From assembly GCA_020638155.1 (NCBI GenBank), contig JACKJB010000001.1:868001-932000 (forward strand): DNA of 64,000 bases, given 5' to 3'. The position numbers were made by a program, and so were the translations under genes. The notes below the pieces were generated by a model. It did no database searches, was not told the DNA's origin, and saw only the letters and a list, made by a program, of their open reading frames with translations. Below are positions 33,521-42,320 of this stretch, in pieces. Position 1 is the stretch's first letter, and every line of letters starts with the position of its first letter. The stretch comes from Rhodospirillales bacterium (GTDB lineage: Bacteria; Pseudomonadota; Alphaproteobacteria; Micavibrionales; Micavibrionaceae).

Positions 33521-34321
33521 ATGACGACTCAGAAAACTTTACCACTCTTATTGGCTGCGGCAGTGATTGCCGTGCTTGGCTTTGCCTTTATGCCTAAATC
33601 GGATGCGCCGGAGGTTTCTGAGATCAAGGCCCCCGCCTCTATGCCGCAGGAAATGGTTGCCGCCGACCAGCCTGAGACACCCTTTGCCACGGAAACCGTG
33701 GTTACCAGCGAACCTGCTGCCGGAGAGGAAGATGCCACGGCTATTCAGGAGGACACGGCACCCGCAGCAGTTGACGTTGAAAAAGCGATGATGCCGCGTG
33801 TGCTTGGTGACGAAAACGCCCCTGTGACGATCGAAGAGTTTGCGTCCCTGACCTGCAGCCATTGCGCTCATTTCCACGAGCAGACTTTCGGAGAATTGAA
33901 AAAGGAATATATCGATACGGGCAAAGTCCGCTTTATCTTTAACGACTTCCCGCTGAATACGCCGGCGCGGGATGCTACGATTGTTGCCCGCTGCCTGCCG
34001 CATGACCGTTATTTCAAATTCATCAGCTTTCTGTTCCAGACCCAGGACAAATGGGCCTATGACAGCGATTATGCGAAGGCCTTGAAACAGAATGCGAAGC
34101 TGCTCGGAGGCTCTGAATCCACACTGGATGCCTGCCTGAACAGTGACGAATTGAAAGAGGCCCTGGCAAAAAGCATGCAGGACGCTTCGGAGAAATACAA
34201 AATTCAATCAACCCCGAGCTTTGTGCTGAACGGGACAGAACAGCTTTCCGGGGCACAGCCCTTTAGCGTGTTCAAAGAGAAGATTGATAAGCTGCTTGAG
34301 GAAAGTAACAAGGCTGAATGA
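33521..34321 (+). CDS. DsbA-like thioredoxin-fold thiol oxidoreductase
   Basis: 266 residues with an N-terminal hydrophobic anchor or signal (LLLAAAVIAVLGFAF), a Glu/Pro/Ala-rich linker to about residue 88, then a DsbA-like domain. The active site is CSHC in EFASLTCSHCAHFHEQ. The cis-Pro loop is in IQSTPSFVLNGTE. Such proteins form or shuffle disulfides in the periplasm. The ATG is preceded by GGGGGAGG (33510-33517). It overlaps the smc start by 4 bases, and dsbA-smc adjacency is a known alphaproteobacterial arrangement. Confidence 0.9.
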   Translation: MTTQKTLPLLLAAAVIAVLGFAFMPKSDAPEVSEIKAPASMPQEMVAADQPETPFATETVVTSEPAAGEEDATAIQEDTAPAAVDVEKAMMPRVLGDENAPVTIEEFASLTCSHCAHFHEQTFGELKKEYIDTGKVRFIFNDFPLNTPARDATIVARCLPHDRYFKFISFLFQTQDKWAYDSDYAKALKQNAKLLGGSESTLDACLNSDELKEALAKSMQDASEKYKIQSTPSFVLNGTEQLSGAQPFSVFKEKIDKLLEESNKAE

Positions 34322-37300
34322 TCCAATTTAGCAAATTACGACTGCACGGCTTTAAGTCTTTCGTTGAAAAGACCGAGCTGGAAATCGGCCCCGGCCTGAC
34401 AGGTATTGTCGGGCCGAACGGCTGTGGCAAGTCGAATTTGGTTGAAGCGCTGCGCTGGAACATGGGTGAGAACTCGACCAAGCGGATGCGCGGCGGTTCA
34501 CGCAGTATGGAAGACGTGATCTTTGCCGGGACGGCTAACCGGCCGCAGCGCAGCAGCGCCGAGGTTTCTATCCTGCTGGATAACAGCAAGCGCACGGCAC
34601 CCGGCCCTCATAACAATGTCGATGAAATTGAAGTCAGCCGCAAGATCGAGCGGGACCATGGTTCCGGCTACCGTATTAACGGTAAATCCGTGCGGGCGCG
34701 CGATGTGCAGCTTCTTTATGCCGATCTTGTGTCCGGGGCGAATTCCCCTTACCTCGTGTCCCAGGGCCGCGTGACCCAGATCATCCAGGCCAAGCCGCTG
34801 GACCGCCGGATGATTTTGGAAGAAGCCGCCGGGATTACCGGGCTGTATGCCCGCCGCCATGAGGCTGAGTTACGATTGCGCGCGACCGACAACAATCTGA
34901 AGCGGGTTGATGATCTGGTCGGCAGCATGGAAGAGCGGCTCAATAACCTCAAGAAACAATCCCGTCAGGCCAGCCGCTACCGCAACCTGAGCGCCCAGAT
35001 CCGCCAGTTGGAAATCAGCATTGCCTGCCTTGAGTGGCGCGAAGCCTATGACAAGCTTAGCGAGATTGAGAAGAAATTCGCCTCTGTTGAAAGCGTTGTA
35101 GCAGACCGCCTGACGGTCGTGACGCAACTGACCAGAACCCAGAACGTGCAATCGAAAGACCTGCCCGATCTGCGGCAGAAAGATGCGGAACTGGGGGCGG
35201 CCCTGCAGGCCAATAATCTTGCGCTGCAACGGCTGGAAGACGAACAAAGCCGCCTGTCACAACAGCGCGATGAAGCCAAGGCCCAGCTTGAACAGATCCA
35301 GATCGACCGCAAGCATGAGCAGCAGACGCTGGAAGAAAACACCCATGTGCTGGAGCGGCTGGACGGCGAAGAGAAATCGATCCGCGCCAAAGAAGAATCC
35401 GGGGATACCGAGCTTCAGGAAAAAGAAGCCACACGGGAAGCCTTGAAAACAAAAGTCGATGAGCTGGACACCGCCCTGACGGCGTTGATGGAAAGCACGG
35501 CCGACGCAAGAGCGCGCCGTCACAGCCTTGAGCGGCAGGTTGAGCAGGATACGCAGCGGCAGGACCAGCTGAAACAGCGTCTGGCCGATGTAAAAGAACA
35601 GCTGGAAGCCAAGAAAGCCGATAACAGCGAAAGCGTTGATACGAAAAAGCTGCGTGAAATGATCGAAGGGTTGGAACAAAAGGCGCAATCTGAGAAAGAG
35701 GCGTTTGATGCGCTTGAAGAGCAGATCGATGTCCTGCGGGCCAAGCGCGAAGATTTGCGGCAGGTTCAGCAGGAACAGGAAAAAGATAAGTCAAAATTAG
35801 AAACTGAAATCAATACTTTAGAATCCATTCTTAATTCCGATTCTCAATATGAGTTTAAGCCGGTATTCGAGGATATCGAAGCGGAAAAAGGTTTTGAAAC
35901 GGCGCTATCCCGTGCGCTCGGCGATAGTTTGATGGCGTCTACCGATGATAGCGCCCCTGCCGTGTGGCAGAAACGTGAATTTGACCTGTCCGCCCTGCCC
36001 GCGCTGCCGGACGGGGTTATGGTGCTCGAGCCGCATATCAAGGCGCCGCAGCCTTTGAAGCTTGCTCTGAGCCAGATCGGCTTTGTTGAGAGCGAAGAAG
36101 ACGGGATGCGGCTGTCTAAAGAGCTGAAGCCGGGTCAGGCTCTGGTTTCCCGTGAAGGGGCTTATTGGCGCTGGGACGGGCTGTATATCAAGACAACCGC
36201 CTCGGACAGCCACGCGCAGCAACTGAAGCAGAAGAACAAGCTGGCAGAGCTGAAAAAAGACCTGCCGAAGCTGGAAAAGCAATGCGAGGACGGCCGGAAA
36301 ACACTGGAGCAATCCGAAGCAAAGCTGGCGGAAACCCGTCAGAAACTGGACGCCAGCCAGCAAAAACTATCCGAAATGCAGGCTGAGATTAAAGGCCAGC
36401 AAGCCGCCCTGAACAATGCGATTGAGCAGCAGGCGGAAAAGCAGGCCGAGCTGGCCAAGCTGGAAGAAGCCCTGTCGATGGTGGAAGCGGATCTTGTCTC
36501 CCTTGCTGCAATGCTCGCAGAGAACATTAAGACGCTGGAGGCCTTTGATGAGAAAGCTCTTGAAGAGCAGCAGGCCCAGATTGAAACAAACCGCAGTGCC
36601 CTGAGCGCCGAGCGGGAAAAGCTGCAGGAAGCGATCAAGGACCTTGAGATTGCCCGGCAGGATCAAAGCCGCCGCCAGGCCCGTATCCGCGCCATCGGGG
36701 ATGAGCGGGTCAACCTGCAGAACCGCTGCATCCGCGCCCGCGAACGGCTGAAAGAGCTGGACGAGCGCGAAGAGCAGCTGACGCAAAAGCTGGAAGAACT
36801 GAAGCAGCGCCCTGCGGTTATCAAGAAAGATATGGAAGGCCTGCTGAGCAAGATCGGCGCGCTGGAAGCGGAAAAAGGCGGGATTTCAGACCGCCTGGCG
36901 AGCTGTGAAAATGAGTTGGGAGAGACGACGAAAGCGCTTAAGGAAGCCGAATCCGAGCTGGCACAGGCCCGTGAATCCCGCGCCCACGCCCAGGCTACCG
37001 CAGAAGAGCGGAAACAGCGCATGGATGCGAGCCGCCGTTATATCCAGGAACATTTTGAAATGGGCCCGGAAGAGTTGATGGCCGAAGCCGCGATGGATCC
37101 GGAAAACCTGCCCGCGCTGGATAACCTGAAAGAAGAGCGTGAAAAGGCAATCCGCAGCCGTGACCTGATCGGCCCCGTGAACCTGCGCGCCGAGCAGGAA
37201 GCCGAGGATCTTGAAAAAGAGCTGGGCGGTATCCTGAATGAGAAAAACGACCTGGTGGAAGCCGTGAACGAGCTGCGCCAGGGAATCAACAAGCTCAACA

Positions 37301-37797
37301 AGGAAGCGCGGGAACGGCTGCAACTGGCGTTCGAGCAGGTGAACAACCATTTCCGTGATATCTTTACCCGCCTGTTTAACGGCGGTCAGGCGCATCTGGC
37401 GCTGATTGAATCCGACGATCCGCTGGAAGCCGGGCTTGAAATCTTCGCCCAGCCGCCGGGCAAGGCGCTGCAATCCCTGTCACTGCTGTCCGGTGGGGAG
37501 CAAACGATGACGGCTGTGGCGCTGATCTTTGCGATGTTTATGACGACCCCTGCCCCGATCTGTGTGCTCGACGAGGTTGATGCCCCGCTTGATGATGCGA
37601 ACGTTGACCGTTTTTGTGACCTGCTGGAAGAGTTTGCCGAAAAAGGCCAGACCCGTTTCCTTGTCATTACCCACCACCGCCTGACAATGGCGCGGATGGA
37701 CCGCCTGTACGGTGTGACGATGGCGGAGCGCGGCGTATCCAAGCTTGTGTCCGTCGATCTGCATCAGCAGCTCGATTTCCTTGACGATGCGGCTTAA
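34318..37797 (+). CDS. smc: Chromosome segregation protein SMC
   Basis: Condensin ATPase that organises the chromosome. 1159 residues. The N-terminal head starts IQFSKLRLHGFKSFVEKTEL with Walker A GPNGCGKSN. Long coiled coils run over about 170-500 and 660-1000, rich in Glu/Gln/Lys. A hinge-like globular region lies near 510-640 (FEDIEAEKGFETALSRALGD). The C-terminal head has the signature LSGGEQTMTAVALIFA and Walker B PICVLDEVDAPLDDAN. It overlaps the DsbA-like gene by 4 bases. scpA/scpB are not in the window. Confidence 0.97.
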   Translation: MIQFSKLRLHGFKSFVEKTELEIGPGLTGIVGPNGCGKSNLVEALRWNMGENSTKRMRGGSRSMEDVIFAGTANRPQRSSAEVSILLDNSKRTAPGPHNNVDEIEVSRKIERDHGSGYRINGKSVRARDVQLLYADLVSGANSPYLVSQGRVTQIIQAKPLDRRMILEEAAGITGLYARRHEAELRLRATDNNLKRVDDLVGSMEERLNNLKKQSRQASRYRNLSAQIRQLEISIACLEWREAYDKLSEIEKKFASVESVVADRLTVVTQLTRTQNVQSKDLPDLRQKDAELGAALQANNLALQRLEDEQSRLSQQRDEAKAQLEQIQIDRKHEQQTLEENTHVLERLDGEEKSIRAKEESGDTELQEKEATREALKTKVDELDTALTALMESTADARARRHSLERQVEQDTQRQDQLKQRLADVKEQLEAKKADNSESVDTKKLREMIEGLEQKAQSEKEAFDALEEQIDVLRAKREDLRQVQQEQEKDKSKLETEINTLESILNSDSQYEFKPVFEDIEAEKGFETALSRALGDSLMASTDDSAPAVWQKREFDLSALPALPDGVMVLEPHIKAPQPLKLALSQIGFVESEEDGMRLSKELKPGQALVSREGAYWRWDGLYIKTTASDSHAQQLKQKNKLAELKKDLPKLEKQCEDGRKTLEQSEAKLAETRQKLDASQQKLSEMQAEIKGQQAALNNAIEQQAEKQAELAKLEEALSMVEADLVSLAAMLAENIKTLEAFDEKALEEQQAQIETNRSALSAEREKLQEAIKDLEIARQDQSRRQARIRAIGDERVNLQNRCIRARERLKELDEREEQLTQKLEELKQRPAVIKKDMEGLLSKIGALEAEKGGISDRLASCENELGETTKALKEAESELAQARESRAHAQATAEERKQRMDASRRYIQEHFEMGPEELMAEAAMDPENLPALDNLKEEREKAIRSRDLIGPVNLRAEQEAEDLEKELGGILNEKNDLVEAVNELRQGINKLNKEARERLQLAFEQVNNHFRDIFTRLFNGGQAHLALIESDDPLEAGLEIFAQPPGKALQSLSLLSGGEQTMTAVALIFAMFMTTPAPICVLDEVDAPLDDANVDRFCDLLEEFAEKGQTRFLVITHHRLTMARMDRLYGVTMAERGVSKLVSVDLHQQLDFLDDAA

Positions 37798-37805
37798 GGT
37801 TGGTT

Positions 37806-38069
37806 ATGGGCGATCTTGACGATCTCGAGAGCAAAATCAATCAGTTCAAGTCCGGGCAAAAGAGCGATGACCGTGACGATCAAAAGGAATATGACGACCG
37901 CAGCACCGGGATGCGGGCCGGGTCGGAATTCATTGCCTATATTATCTCCGGCGGTCTTGTCGGCTGGGGAATCGGGCATTTTTTAGGGAACATGGCCTTG
38001 TGGCTGATCCTGATGATGTTCATTGGATTTGGCATGGGGATCTGGCGCGCATCCCAGCTTATGAAATAG
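37806..38069 (+). CDS. atpI: ATP synthase assembly protein I (AtpI-like)
   Basis: 87 residues with two hydrophobic helices (FIAYIISGGLVGWGIGHF and ALWLILMMFIGFGMGIW) after a charged N-terminus, the AtpI/AtpQ layout. It helps assemble the c-ring. An upstream in-frame TTG at 37800 directly follows the smc stop, but the ATG at 37806 is preferred. It lies 122 bases before atpB and leads the F0 operon. Confidence 0.88.
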   Translation: MGDLDDLESKINQFKSGQKSDDRDDQKEYDDRSTGMRAGSEFIAYIISGGLVGWGIGHFLGNMALWLILMMFIGFGMGIWRASQLMK

Positions 38070-38191
38070 CATCCCACAAATATTGCAAATAATGTCCGTT
38101 TTCGGGCAAACAGGCATTGCAATTCCTGCTAAAAAAAGCTAAAAACTTGTGCGAAAAAGGACGGAAACCCAAGACTCGCAGAGGATAGACC

Positions 38192-38938
38192 GTGGCAGAC
38201 CCACTTCATCAGTTTGTTATTGAACCGATTGTCCCGTTTGAAATCGGCGGGATGGACCTGTCTTTCACGAACTCATCCTTGTGGATGATGATCGGGGTGG
38301 TTGTTTCCACCGGGTTTATTTCCATGGCGATGGGCAAGAAGTCCCTGGTTCCGGGCCGCATGCAGGCGTTCGTCGAGATCTTTTACGAGATGGTCGCCGG
38401 GATGGTCCGCTCGAACATCGGGCCCGAAGGGCGTCGATATTTCCCGTTCATCTTCACGCTGTTTGTCATCGTTATGATGGGGAATCTGCTTGGCCTGATC
38501 CCTTATTCCTTTACCTATACCAGCCATATCATCGTGACCGCCGCGCTGGCGCTGATGGTTTTTGGGATGGTCCTGCTGCTGGCGATTGCCAAGCACGGCA
38601 TTCATTTCCTGGCACATTTCGCCCCGCCGGGCGTTCCCTGGTTCGTTTATCCGCTGCTTGTGCCGATTGAAATCGTTTCTTATATGGCCCGTCCGATTAC
38701 GCACGGTCTTCGGCTGTTTGCGAATATGATGGCCGGGCACATCATGCTGAAAGTTTTTGCCGGATTTAGCGTGGCGATGGCCGGCGCCGGCGCGCTGGGC
38801 TTTGTCGCCGGGATTATCCCGATGCTGGTCAATTCCGGCCTGATCGCCTTCGAGCTGCTGATCGCCCTGCTCCAGGCTTATGTGTTTGCGATCCTCGCCT
38901 GTATCTATCTTAAAGATACCGTCGATATGGATCACTAA
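38192..38938 (+). CDS. atpB: F0F1 ATP synthase subunit a
   Basis: Proton-channel subunit. 248 residues with about six membrane helices. The essential Arg lies in MARPITHGLRLFANMMAGH, and the C-terminal block LIAFELLIALLQAYVFAIL is characteristic. The start follows GAGGATAG upstream. First core gene of a split F0 operon (a, c, b', b); the F1 genes are not in this window, as is usual in alphaproteobacteria. Confidence 0.97.
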   Translation: MADPLHQFVIEPIVPFEIGGMDLSFTNSSLWMMIGVVVSTGFISMAMGKKSLVPGRMQAFVEIFYEMVAGMVRSNIGPEGRRYFPFIFTLFVIVMMGNLLGLIPYSFTYTSHIIVTAALALMVFGMVLLLAIAKHGIHFLAHFAPPGVPWFVYPLLVPIEIVSYMARPITHGLRLFANMMAGHIMLKVFAGFSVAMAGAGALGFVAGIIPMLVNSGLIAFELLIALLQAYVFAILACIYLKDTVDMDH

Positions 38939-38982
38939 TTGGTAAACGTTGTTTAATCTGAGAAAGAAAGAAGGAAAACAAA

Positions 38983-39210
38983 ATGGAAGTTGAAGCAATC
39001 AAACTGCTGGCCGCAGCCATCGCCCTGACGCCGATCATCGGTGTTGGTATTGGTCTGGGCATCATCTTCGGTGCATACAACATGGCAGTTGGCCGTAACC
39101 CGAACGCAACAGACGTTCTGGAGAAAAAATTCTGGCTGACCTTCGCCTTTGTTGAAATGTTCGGTCTGGTGGCTATCGTTGCCTGGGCCCTGCTGTACTT
39201 CACAGGCTGA
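38983..39210 (+). CDS. atpE: F0F1 ATP synthase subunit c
   Basis: 75 residues forming a two-helix hairpin. A glycine-rich first helix (IIGVGIGLGIIFGAY), the polar loop GRNPNA, and the proton-binding Glu58 in the second helix (FAFVEMFGLVAIVAW) are visible. AAGGAAAA precedes the start. The proton-binding Glu58 sits in the expected position for an H+-type ring; there is no Gln/Ser set that would suggest sodium. Confidence 0.97.
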   Translation: MEVEAIKLLAAAIALTPIIGVGIGLGIIFGAYNMAVGRNPNATDVLEKKFWLTFAFVEMFGLVAIVAWALLYFTG

Positions 39211-39239
39211 TCCGACAACAGACAGAACCAGATTAGAGT

Positions 39240-39980
39240 ATGAGAAACAGCATGAAGCGCTTTAATACCCTTTGCATTGGAATAGCCGCATGGAGCGTCG
39301 CATCGATCCAGACGGCTTTTGCCGAGACAGAAGCACACGACGCTGTGCACGCTGTGGAGCACGCCGTAGAGGATATGGCGGTTCATGCTGAAGAAGCTGT
39401 GGAAGCGGCCGCTCACGCCGTCGCCGAAGCCGCCCATCATGGTGGCGGGCACGGGCACGAAGGCAGCAGTGCCGGCTTGCCGCAGCTTGATGCGTCAACC
39501 TTCCCGAGCCAGCTATTCTGGCTCTGCGTTGCGTTCGCTATTCTCTACTTTATCTTCAGCAAGAAGTCGTTGCCGGAAATTTCAGGGGTTCTTGAAAACC
39601 GGCAAAATCATATCCAGAGTGACCTGGAAACGGCGGAAAAGCTGAAAAGCGATGCTGAGGCCGCGCATGACACCTATGAAAAAGGGTTGCAGAGTGCGCG
39701 GGATGAGGCGGCTAAAACGTTGAATGACGTTCAGGAAAAGATCAAAGCCAAGGCAGAAAAACAGGCGGATACTTTCCGGCAGAAAACCGAGAAAGAAATC
39801 CTGGCGCTTGAAGAAAAGCTATTCGCTGCCAAGGAAAACGCCCTGGATGACATGAACACGATTGCCGCCGAGATCGCCAGCGAAGCGGCGAAGAAGATTG
39901 TCGGCATTAACCCGGATATCGAACAGGCCAAAACCGTTGTAAAGGCCCTGAACGGTAACACCAAGGCGAAAGCCGCATAA
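39240..39980 (+). CDS. atpF': F0F1 ATP synthase subunit b' with long Ala/His/Glu-rich N-terminus
   Basis: Peripheral-stalk subunit. 246 residues. The core is a membrane helix (FWLCVAFAILYFIFSKK, about residues 97-113), then PEISGVLENRQNHIQSDLETA and a long coiled coil to the end. Before the helix is an unusual 90-residue lead: a signal-like segment ending AFAE, then a repetitive stretch rich in Ala, Glu and His (AVEAAAHAVAEAAHHGGGHG). Ordinary b' proteins have shorter leads. An in-frame ATG at 39252 (MKRFNTLC) is an alternative start. Confidence 0.93.
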   Translation: MRNSMKRFNTLCIGIAAWSVASIQTAFAETEAHDAVHAVEHAVEDMAVHAEEAVEAAAHAVAEAAHHGGGHGHEGSSAGLPQLDASTFPSQLFWLCVAFAILYFIFSKKSLPEISGVLENRQNHIQSDLETAEKLKSDAEAAHDTYEKGLQSARDEAAKTLNDVQEKIKAKAEKQADTFRQKTEKEILALEEKLFAAKENALDDMNTIAAEIASEAAKKIVGINPDIEQAKTVVKALNGNTKAKAA

Positions 39981-39992
39981 AGGATCGAAGTG

Positions 39993-40481
39993 ATGGAGAT
40001 GTTTCAGGATTCAGCAACGTGGGTTTTATGTTCCTTCCTCATCTTCTGCTTTGTGATGTGGAAATTCGGCAAGGACAAGGTTCTCGCCCTGCTGGACAAG
40101 CGGATTGAAGATATTCGTAAAGAGATCGAAACCGCAGAATCCCTCCGGGTAGAAGCGCAGGAATTGCTGGCCCAGTACCAGCGCAAGCAGCGCGATGCTT
40201 CCAAAGAAGCGAAGCAGATTGTTGAAACCGCTAAAGAGCATGCTGCTGAAATCCAGAAGCAGGCCGAAAAAGACCTCAAAGACCTGGCCAAGCGCCGCGA
40301 GCAACAGCTCTCAGAGCGTCTGGAGCGGATGGAGCAGAATGCGCGTCAGGAAATCCAGGCTTATGCGGCCGAGCTGGCTGTGAAGGCAACCTCTGAAATT
40401 ATCTCGCGCCAGATGGACGAGAAAACGAATGAGAACCTGCTGAACCAATCCATTAAGGAAGTCTCCGGGCGGCTTGGCTGA
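39993..40481 (+). CDS. atpF: F0F1 ATP synthase subunit b
   Basis: 162 residues: one N-terminal membrane helix (ATWVLCSFLIFCFVMWKFG), the junction KVLALLDKRIEDIRKEIETAE, then a continuous coiled coil ending KEVSGRLG. Together with b' it forms the heterodimeric stalk seen in alphaproteobacteria. A GTG at 39990 is directly upstream, but I prefer the ATG. It starts 12 bases after the b' stop. Confidence 0.95.
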   Translation: MEMFQDSATWVLCSFLIFCFVMWKFGKDKVLALLDKRIEDIRKEIETAESLRVEAQELLAQYQRKQRDASKEAKQIVETAKEHAAEIQKQAEKDLKDLAKRREQQLSERLERMEQNARQEIQAYAAELAVKATSEIISRQMDEKTNENLLNQSIKEVSGRLG

Positions 40482-40510
40482 TCGGGATACGCCCTGCCCC
40501 GGACGGCGTC

Positions 40511-41131
40511 ATGATATTCACCCCCCCAACAATAACAGATGGTGCCCGCTGGGCCGGGCGGCGCGTGGGCCTGCTTGGGGGATCTTTTAATCCGCCGCAT
40601 CAGGGGCATTTGCATGCCAGCATGATTGCGCTTAAGACTTTGCGGCTGGACGCGGTGTGGTGGCTGGTAACGCCGCAGAATCCTCTTAAAGATAAATCCG
40701 AACGCAGCTTTGCCGAACGCTTTGCCCTGTGCGAAGCGATGCCCAAAGATCCGCGCATCCTTGTCAGCGATCTGGAGCAGCGCATCGGCACGAACCTGAC
40801 ATGGCAGACGATCCGCGCGCTGCGTCACCGCTTTCCCCGCACTGATTTTGTCTGGGTGACCGGGATGGATAATGCGCTGAGCATGCATAGCTGGCATAAC
40901 TGGACGGATATTCTAGGCCATGTGGCAACAGCCCATGTTGCAAGACCGCCGGCATGGGGGCTTATTGAAAACTGCCCGCTGAAAATGATGGATACGCAGA
41001 ATCACCATTATCTTGAAAACGCTGCGAAAGTACCGCTTTTACCGCATAACACATACTGGCTTATGCAAAAAAAGCTGCTTGGTGTTTCCTCAACCCAATT
41101 GCGGAATCAAAAAGAAAAAACAACGGGATAA
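40511..41131 (+). CDS. nadD: Nicotinate-nucleotide adenylyltransferase
   Basis: Makes nicotinic acid adenine dinucleotide in NAD synthesis. 206 residues with the nucleotidyltransferase signature GLLGGSFNPPHQGHLHAS (about residues 20-37), WWLVTPQNPLK, and WVTGMDNALS. The C-terminal SSTQLR block (ISSTxIR type) is present. It lies between the F0 operon and rsfS; the nadD-rsfS-rlmH order is conserved. Confidence 0.95.
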   Translation: MIFTPPTITDGARWAGRRVGLLGGSFNPPHQGHLHASMIALKTLRLDAVWWLVTPQNPLKDKSERSFAERFALCEAMPKDPRILVSDLEQRIGTNLTWQTIRALRHRFPRTDFVWVTGMDNALSMHSWHNWTDILGHVATAHVARPPAWGLIENCPLKMMDTQNHHYLENAAKVPLLPHNTYWLMQKKLLGVSSTQLRNQKEKTTG

Positions 41132-41388
41132 GTTCGTTTTTGCAGTGCAGTGTTTCAGTTTCCTTTACCCCTCTTTGTTGCGGGGTCTTCAAAAAAGGCG
41201 TAAAATTAAAGTATGAGGATAGCTTACTGCTTCATCATAGGACTGGAGGTTGTGTGACGACAGAAGGATGTTGCACGACAGGTTTAACAAGGGGCTTTGC
41301 GCCAGACCGTCAATGCGCTTCGATGCTTGCATATCGAGGCGTTTTTTCGTTATGGTAACAAGCGTTTTACAGTAAGGAGAAAACAGCC

Positions 41389-41791
41389 ATTTTAAAAACA
41401 TACAAAACGGGGCAGAACAGCCCGGAACAGTTAAAAGCGATGATTGAAGAATCGCTTGATTCTGACAAAGCTGAAGACATACAGGTTATCGATCTGCGCG
41501 GGCAGACTTCCATTGCGGATTATATGATCGTTGCTTCAGGCACCTCCACCCGGCAAGTCGGGGCTCTGGCAGACAAGCTGCAACAGCGCCTGAAAGCCGT
41601 GGGGTCAGAAGTCAGGTTGAAGGGAAAGACCGGTGCAACTGGGTGATTTAATGGATGCCAGCGATGTGATCGTCCATATCTTCCGCCCGGAAGTGCGCGA
41701 ATTTATAACATCGAAGATGTGGCAGGCGCACATTCACATGCACGACGGTTCAGGACTGAGCGCCCTCCACTTAACAGCACGGCAATCGTGA
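41389..41791 (+). pseudogene. rsfS: Ribosomal silencing factor RsfS, frameshifted
   Basis: RsfS binds L14 and blocks subunit joining in starvation. The frame reading LKAMIEESLDSDKAEDIQVI...DYMIVASGTSTRQVGALADK breaks at a TGA at 41644. The conserved rest (LMDASDVIVHIFRPEVRE...KMWQ) continues in another frame from about 41633 to the TGA at 41789. The site of initiation is odd: AAGGAG (41374-41379) precedes an ATT at 41389, with no ATG until 41440. The surrounding genes show the same kind of damage, so sequence error is a strong alternative to real decay. Confidence 0.85.
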
Positions 41792-41880
41792 CTGTGATTT
41801 AATAACCGAACCCGTAGTTTCTTTGCAGGAGTTCAGATTACTTATCTTACGCCAATAAAAAGCTGTGCTACACAGTAGCT

Positions 41881-42314
41881 ATGATTCATGTCGAGATCAT
41901 TGCCGGGAAAGATGCGCGACAAATCCCAGTTAGGGGCTTTGGGCGGATTATGTGCAGCGGATACGTGGAATATCTCATGCATGAGATTGATGTAAAAAAG
42001 CCCGGCGGTGACGAAGAAAGCAAGACCCTTACGAAAAATCGATAATCAATTATGTCATCGCCCTTGATGAACGAGGCAAGACGATGTAAGCGTTCCTTTT
42101 GCAAAGAAATAGAAGATATCGCGACGAGCGGCATTTAAAAATCCAGTTTGTGATCGGCGGGCAGACGGGCTGGGTGATACGGTCAGAAATAAAGCGGTTC
42201 CTGCTTTCTTTCAGTGCGCAGACTTAGCCTCATATGCTGGTTCGTATTATGTTGATAGAACAGATTTACCGTGCCCAGCAAATATTGGCCGGGCACCCCT
42301 ATCACCGGGAATAA
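41881..42314 (+). pseudogene. rlmH: 23S rRNA (pseudouridine1915-N3) methyltransferase RlmH, multiply frameshifted
   Basis: Methylates pseudouridine 1915 of 23S rRNA. Recognisable pieces lie in order but in changing frames: MIHVEIIAGKDAR, HEIDVKKPGGDEESKTLTK, NYVIALDERGK, VPFAK, FVIGG and the C-terminal LVRIMLIEQIYRAQQ ending HPYHRE. Putting back single missing bases (for example in ATGTAAGC, AAAGAAATAG and GGCGGGCAGAC) restores a continuous family-like protein. One extra change makes a TAG where TGG is expected in the TWPHMLVR block. The excess of single-base losses and lack of other divergence suggest sequencing error. Confidence 0.85.
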
Positions 42315-42320
42315 GCGTTT

